DNA from: Flavobacterium sp.
Lineage (GTDB): Bacteria > Bacteroidota > Bacteroidia > Flavobacteriales > Flavobacteriaceae
DNA: 18,517 bases
Assembly (NCBI RefSeq): GCF_021151785.1
Contig: NZ_JAGKWP010000047.1
Span: forward strand, 1-18,517
Direction of reading: 5' to 3'
Below, in pieces: positions 14,731-18,517 of the stretch. Position numbers and translations under genes: made by a program. Below the pieces are notes generated by a model. That model was not told the origin of the DNA. It made no database searches and saw only the letters and a list, made by a program, of their open reading frames with translations. The first letter of the stretch is position 1; each line of letters opens with the position of its first letter.

Positions 14731-15088
14731 ATTAATTCATATTAATTCTTTTCATGATAAAAGAGGCTCTTTAAGTGTACTTGAAAAAAACATCCCTTTT
14801 GATATAAAAAGGGTTTTTTACATTTATAATGTAGATGATTCTGTAAGAGGAAAACATAGACATCACAAAACAATACAAGCCGCAATTTGTATTCATGGTT
14901 CATGTAAAATTTCCAATGACAATGGAAAGCAAGTTGAGGAATTTACACTTGATCATCCTGAGAAATGTTTATTTTTATACCCAGAAGACTATCATTGGAT
15001 GTATGATTTTTCAAAAGATGCCGTTCTATTAGTGTTGGCCTCTGAATATTATGACCCTAAAGACTACATTTATGAACCATACAGATAA
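14723..15088 (+). CDS. fdtA: dTDP-4-keto-6-deoxyglucose 3,4-ketoisomerase (FdtA/QdtA family)
   Basis: A 121-residue cupin of the WxcM-like/FdtA family. It shows the DxRGSL start (12-17), the paired catalytic histidines H45 and H47 in RGKHRHHKTIQ, and the ending VLASEYYDPKDYI that is typical of these enzymes. It moves the keto group of dTDP-4-keto-6-deoxyglucose from C4 to C3, setting up amination at C3 by the next gene. FdtA-type enzymes give the galacto product (to Fuc3N) and QdtA-type the gluco product (to Qui3N); I cannot decide between them from sequence alone. It overlaps the previous gene by 8 bp and the aminotransferase by 17 bp. Confidence 0.9.
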   Translation: MPKLIHINSFHDKRGSLSVLEKNIPFDIKRVFYIYNVDDSVRGKHRHHKTIQAAICIHGSCKISNDNGKQVEEFTLDHPEKCLFLYPEDYHWMYDFSKDAVLLVLASEYYDPKDYIYEPYR

Positions 15089-16181
15089 AATACTTTACGA
15101 AAATTTAAATAAATTAAATAAAGAATTTGAAGCGGAGTTTCAAGAAAAATTCAACACCTTTCTAACTAATGGATGGTATGTTTTAGGAAATGAAGTTAAA
15201 ACGTTTGAAGAAAATTTTGCTCAATATTGTGGGGCTAAATATTGCGTTGGTGTTGCCAATGGATTGGATGCTTTACAACTAGGTATAGTAGCTTTAGACT
15301 TCCCAAAGCAATCTGAAATTATTGTTCCTTCTAATACATACATAGCTACCATTTTAGCAATTATAAATGCTGGACATATACCCGTTTTGGTTGAGCCAAA
15401 TCTTCAAACTTATAACCTAGATCCACATCTAGTTGAAGAAAAAATTACTGCTAAAACTAAAGCAATAATGGTAGTTCATCTGTATGGTCAAATAGCACAA
15501 ATGGATAAGATTGTATCACTTGCTACAAAACACAAGTTGGAAATTATTGAAGATTGTGCTCAAGCACACGGAGCTACTTTGAAAGAAAAAAAAGCAGGTA
15601 CTTTTGGAACTATTGGTGCCTTTAGTTTTTATCCTACTAAAAATCTAGGAGCTCTCGGTGATGCTGGTGCAATTGTAACTTCAAATGAAACATTATTTGA
15701 AAAATTAAAAGCACTGAGAAACTATGGTTCAGAAAAAAAATATTACAACAAATATACTGGACTTAATTCTAGACTTGACGAGATACAAGCTGCGTTTTTA
15801 AACGTAAAACTTCCTGCACTAGACAAAATCACTTCCCATAAAAGAAAATTAGCTCAAATTTACAATGAAAAGCTAACTGAAAAGGTAATCAAACCTAGTG
15901 AAATTAAGGATAGTGTACACGTATATCACATCTATAATATTAGAACGGAAAAAAGAGACGAACTAAAACAGTATTTATTAGACAACAATATTTTTACTGA
16001 AATTCATTATCCCGTTTCACCAAACCATCAAGAAGGATATCAAACCTATTTTTCAGGTTTACATTTCCCTATAAGCGAAGAAATTCACCGAACAACATTA
16101 AGTTTACCTATTTCTTATGCAACAACTGTGGAAGAAGTAGAGCAAGTAATCAATAAAATAAATTGTTTTTTTAACAATTAA
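15072..16181 (+). CDS. fdtB: dTDP-3-amino-3,6-dideoxyhexose transaminase (FdtB/QdtB type)
   Basis: A 369-residue DegT/DnrJ family PLP aminotransferase. Key positions are NGLDALQL (63-70), VPSNTYIATILAI (85-97), D161 and Q164 in IEDCAQAHGA, and the PLP lysine K190 in SFYPTKNLGALGDAGA. The last is the signature of C3-aminating enzymes such as FdtB and QdtB. It aminates the 3-keto sugar produced by the FdtA homologue. ATG 15072 is preferred, giving a 17 bp overlap with fdtA; ATG 15051 would add seven residues. No dedicated 3-N-acyltransferase is visible within the window. It is clearly different from the C4-aminating WecE at 10416. Confidence 0.9.
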   Translation: MNHTDKILYENLNKLNKEFEAEFQEKFNTFLTNGWYVLGNEVKTFEENFAQYCGAKYCVGVANGLDALQLGIVALDFPKQSEIIVPSNTYIATILAIINAGHIPVLVEPNLQTYNLDPHLVEEKITAKTKAIMVVHLYGQIAQMDKIVSLATKHKLEIIEDCAQAHGATLKEKKAGTFGTIGAFSFYPTKNLGALGDAGAIVTSNETLFEKLKALRNYGSEKKYYNKYTGLNSRLDEIQAAFLNVKLPALDKITSHKRKLAQIYNEKLTEKVIKPSEIKDSVHVYHIYNIRTEKRDELKQYLLDNNIFTEIHYPVSPNHQEGYQTYFSGLHFPISEEIHRTTLSLPISYATTVEEVEQVINKINCFFNN

Positions 16182-16189
16182 GGAAAAAA

Positions 16190-17278
16190 ATGAAAACAGC
16201 ATTAATAACAGGAGTTACAGGTCAAGACGGAGCCTATTTAGCCGAATTACTACTTTCAAAAGGATATAGAGTCCATGGTATAAAAAGAAGAAGTTCTTTA
16301 TTCAATACACAAAGAATTGATCATATCTATGAGGACCCTCATATTGAAAATCAACATTTTAAATTACACTATGGTGATTTGAGTGATTCTACTAATCTAA
16401 TCAGAATTATTCAAGAAACACAACCTGATGAAATCTACAATTTAGGGGCTATGAGTCATGTGAAAGTGAGTTTTGACACACCCGAATATACTGCTAATGC
16501 AGATGGAATTGGTACCTTACGAATTTTAGAAGCTGTACGTTTACTTGGACTTACTAACAAAACCAAAATCTATCAAGCATCAACTTCTGAATTATATGGT
16601 TTAGTTCAAGAAGTTCCTCAAAAAGAAACTACTCCGTTTTACCCTCGTTCACCTTATGCTGTAGCTAAAATGTATGCCTATTGGATAACGGTTAACTATC
16701 GAGAGGCATATAATATGTTTGCTTGTAATGGTATTTTATTCAATCACGAAAGTCCACTTAGAGGAGAAACTTTTGTAACTAGAAAAATCACAAGGGGTAT
16801 TGCACAAATGGCACTTGGACTTCAGGAAACATTATTCATGGGGAACATTGATGCTAAAAGAGATTGGGGACACGCCAAAGATTATGTTGAAGCAATGTGG
16901 TTGATTTTACAACAAGAACAACCCGAAGATTTTGTTATTTCTACAGGTGTGACTACAACTGTTAGAGATTTTATACTCATGGCTTTCAAAGAAGTGGGAG
17001 TAGAAATAGCATTTCAAGGTGAAGGAGTAAATGAAAAAGGAATTGTAAAATCAACGTCAAATCCAGAATATGAATTTAAAGTAGGACAAATAGTTATACA
17101 AATAGATCCCACCTACTTTAGACCAACAGAGGTAGATTTATTAATTGGAGATAATACAAAAGCAAAAACAAAACTAGGTTGGTTACCAAAATATACACTA
17201 GAGATGCTAGTAAAAGAAATGATGGAAGCAGATGTTGATTTGTTCAAAAAAGAAAAACTAATTAAGAATTTCAAATAA
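16190..17278 (+). CDS. gmd: GDP-mannose 4,6-dehydratase
   Basis: A 362-residue extended short-chain dehydrogenase. It has the nucleotide-binding TGVTGQDGAYLAE (8-20), KRRSSLFNTQRIDH (32-45), STSELYG (131-137) with acid/base residues around T132 and E134, the catalytic Y156-x-x-x-K160 in SPYAVAK, and FNHESPLRGETFVTRK. It converts GDP-mannose to GDP-4-keto-6-deoxymannose. The next gene (one-base TAATG overlap) completes GDP-L-fucose. It starts 8 bp after fdtB. Full family length, all motifs intact. The rest of the pathway (ManB/ManC) lies outside the window. Confidence 0.97.
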   Translation: MKTALITGVTGQDGAYLAELLLSKGYRVHGIKRRSSLFNTQRIDHIYEDPHIENQHFKLHYGDLSDSTNLIRIIQETQPDEIYNLGAMSHVKVSFDTPEYTANADGIGTLRILEAVRLLGLTNKTKIYQASTSELYGLVQEVPQKETTPFYPRSPYAVAKMYAYWITVNYREAYNMFACNGILFNHESPLRGETFVTRKITRGIAQMALGLQETLFMGNIDAKRDWGHAKDYVEAMWLILQQEQPEDFVISTGVTTTVRDFILMAFKEVGVEIAFQGEGVNEKGIVKSTSNPEYEFKVGQIVIQIDPTYFRPTEVDLLIGDNTKAKTKLGWLPKYTLEMLVKEMMEADVDLFKKEKLIKNFK

Positions 17279-18204
17279 TGAATAAAAATTCAAAAATATA
17301 TGTAGCTGGGCATAGAGGTATGGTAGGTAGTGCTATCGTTGCTAATTTGACTAGTAAAGGATTTTCAAATATCATTACCAGAACTTCTAATGAACTAGAT
17401 TTAACAAATCAAAAAGCAGTAGCTGAATTTTTTGAGAATGAAAAGCCAGAATACGTTTTTCTAGCAGCCGCTAAAGTTGGTGGTATAGTGGCAAATAATA
17501 CATACCGAGCACAATTCATCTACGAAAATTTGATGATTCAAAATAATGTTATTCATCATAGCTACCTCAATCAAGTAAAAAAACTGATGTTTTTAGGTTC
17601 TTCTTGTATATATCCAAAGTTAGCCCCTCAACCACTCAAAGAAGCATATCTATTGACTGGGTTACTAGAAGAAACCAATGAACCTTATGCCATTGCTAAA
17701 ATAGCTGGTATCAAAATGTGTGATGCTTATAGAGAACAATATGGTTGTAATTTTATATCGGTTATGCCAACTAATTTATATGGTTTTAACGATAATTATG
17801 ATTTGCAAAATTCTCACGTTTTACCAGCTTTATTGAGAAAATTTCACGAAGCAAAACTAAATAATGAATCAACTGTTGAAGTTTGGGGAACGGGAACACC
17901 ATTAAGAGAATTTCTTCACGCTTCTGACATGGCAGATGCTTGTGTTTTTTTAATGGAAAATTACAATGAAAAAGGATTTTTAAATATTGGTTCTGGTAAA
18001 GAGATATCAATCAAAGACTTAGCTCTTTTAATAAAAGAGATTGTTGGCTTTAAAGGAGAAATATATTTCGATACAGAAAAGCCAGATGGAACACCAAGAA
18101 AATTAATGGACGTAACAAAACTAGAAAATCTAGGTTGGAAATATAAAATTTCATTGAAAGAAGGAATTGAAAACGTTTACAAAACTAAATTCAACATACA
18201 ATAA
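17278..18204 (+). CDS. fcl: GDP-L-fucose synthase
   Basis: A 308-residue epimerase/reductase (GMER/WcaG). It has the NADP-binding GHRGMVGSAI (11-20), AAAKVGGI (63-70), active-site S108 and C110 in GSSCIYP, the catalytic Y137-x-x-x-K141 in EPYAIAK, and the substrate block NDNYDLQNSHVLPALLRKFHEAK. It epimerises C3 and C5 and then reduces C4 of the Gmd product to give GDP-L-fucose. The usual GPND is GFND here, a conservative detail with no evident effect. It starts within the gmd stop codon (TAATG) and shares one base with the following glycosyltransferase. Confidence 0.96.
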   Translation: MNKNSKIYVAGHRGMVGSAIVANLTSKGFSNIITRTSNELDLTNQKAVAEFFENEKPEYVFLAAAKVGGIVANNTYRAQFIYENLMIQNNVIHHSYLNQVKKLMFLGSSCIYPKLAPQPLKEAYLLTGLLEETNEPYAIAKIAGIKMCDAYREQYGCNFISVMPTNLYGFNDNYDLQNSHVLPALLRKFHEAKLNNESTVEVWGTGTPLREFLHASDMADACVFLMENYNEKGFLNIGSGKEISIKDLALLIKEIVGFKGEIYFDTEKPDGTPRKLMDVTKLENLGWKYKISLKEGIENVYKTKFNIQ

Positions 18205-18517
18205 TGAATATGATATCTGTTATTACTGTAAACTATAACAATGACAATGGCTTAAAAAAAACTATTGAAAGTGTTATTAATCAAACATATAAAAATTTCG
18301 AATTCATTATAATTGATGGAGGAAGTACAGACCAATCAAGTGAAATAATTAAAAATTATCAAGATAAAATAAACTACTGGGTTTCAGAGCCTGATAAAGG
18401 AGTTTATTCAGCCATGAATAAGGGAATAAAAGTAGCAAATGGAGATTTTCTAATTTTTATGAATAGCGGTGACGTTTTCATAAATGAAAATGTATTACAA
18501 AATGTAGTACCTAAATT
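18204..18517 (+). CDS. GT2 family glycosyltransferase, truncated by window edge
   Basis: The first 104 codons of a GT-A/GT2 transferase: ISVITVNYNN at the start, ESVINQTYKNFEFIIIDGGSTD (about 22-43), EPDKGVYSAMNKGI, GDFLIFMNSGD. The EPDKG-YxAMNKG block and NSGD (in place of DxD) are typical of the WcaE/WcaA-like group in colanic-acid and O-antigen loci. It starts in a TAATG overlap with fcl; an ATG at 18210 is an alternative. Its position after gmd-fcl makes a fucosyl donor possible, but that is inference. No stop appears before the end of the window. Confidence 0.9.
   Translation, partial: MNMISVITVNYNNDNGLKKTIESVINQTYKNFEFIIIDGGSTDQSSEIIKNYQDKINYWVSEPDKGVYSAMNKGIKVANGDFLIFMNSGDVFINENVLQNVVPK

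Noticed and set aside
15051..15071. Longer start for fdtB
   Set aside because: It adds a seven-residue stretch unlike the family and deepens the overlap with fdtA; ATG 15072 is enough.

Overview
The window is AT-rich DNA from a member of the Bacteroidota, most likely a Flavobacteriaceae species. Three things point there: the gene families (2TM-domain signalling proteins, COX15-type haem A synthase, LytTR regulators), signal peptides ending in S-A-Q or K-A-Q, and several TAnnTTTG boxes, the -7 element of Bacteroidota promoters, in front of genes that lack Shine-Dalgarno sequences. No rRNA, tRNA, CRISPR array or transposase was found.

Bases 1-1800 are accessory DNA that looks like two mobile cassettes in tandem. 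Each has a ~70 bp leader repeat (1-70 and 931-999, about 60 of 70 positions identical) carrying a -7 box and ending in TGACGTTAG. Next comes a gene or gene pair, and within 30 bp of its stop a shared ~20 bp element (771-790 and 1782-1801). Cassette 1 holds an MntA/HepT-type nucleotidyltransferase antitoxin and HEPN toxin. Cassette 2 holds a membrane-anchored NERD nuclease-domain protein with a topoisomerase-type zinc finger.

Bases 2081-5271 are a signalling cluster: a secreted TPR-like protein, a LytS-type sensor histidine kinase with a 2TM domain fused to its C-terminus, a free-standing 2TM protein, and a LytTR response regulator. Two exported thioredoxin-fold proteins follow (5336-6420), probably from their own promoter. 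A strong hairpin at 6421-6448 ends this block and serves the converging gene as well.

Bases 6451-9600 (minus strand) are housekeeping: threonylcarbamoyladenylate synthase, CCA-adding enzyme/poly(A) polymerase and haem A synthase.

Bases 9718-18517 are a tightly packed surface-polysaccharide operon running off the right edge. It opens with homologues of WecD, WecE and WecF, which make dTDP-Fuc4NAc and transfer it. Two glycosyltransferases follow, then FdtA and FdtB homologues (a dTDP-3-amino-3,6-dideoxyhexose), then Gmd and Fcl (GDP-L-fucose), and a truncated GT2 glycosyltransferase. The locus therefore predicts a glycan with up to three unusual deoxy or amino-deoxy sugars. RmlA/RmlB, flippase, polymerase and initiating transferase lie outside the window.
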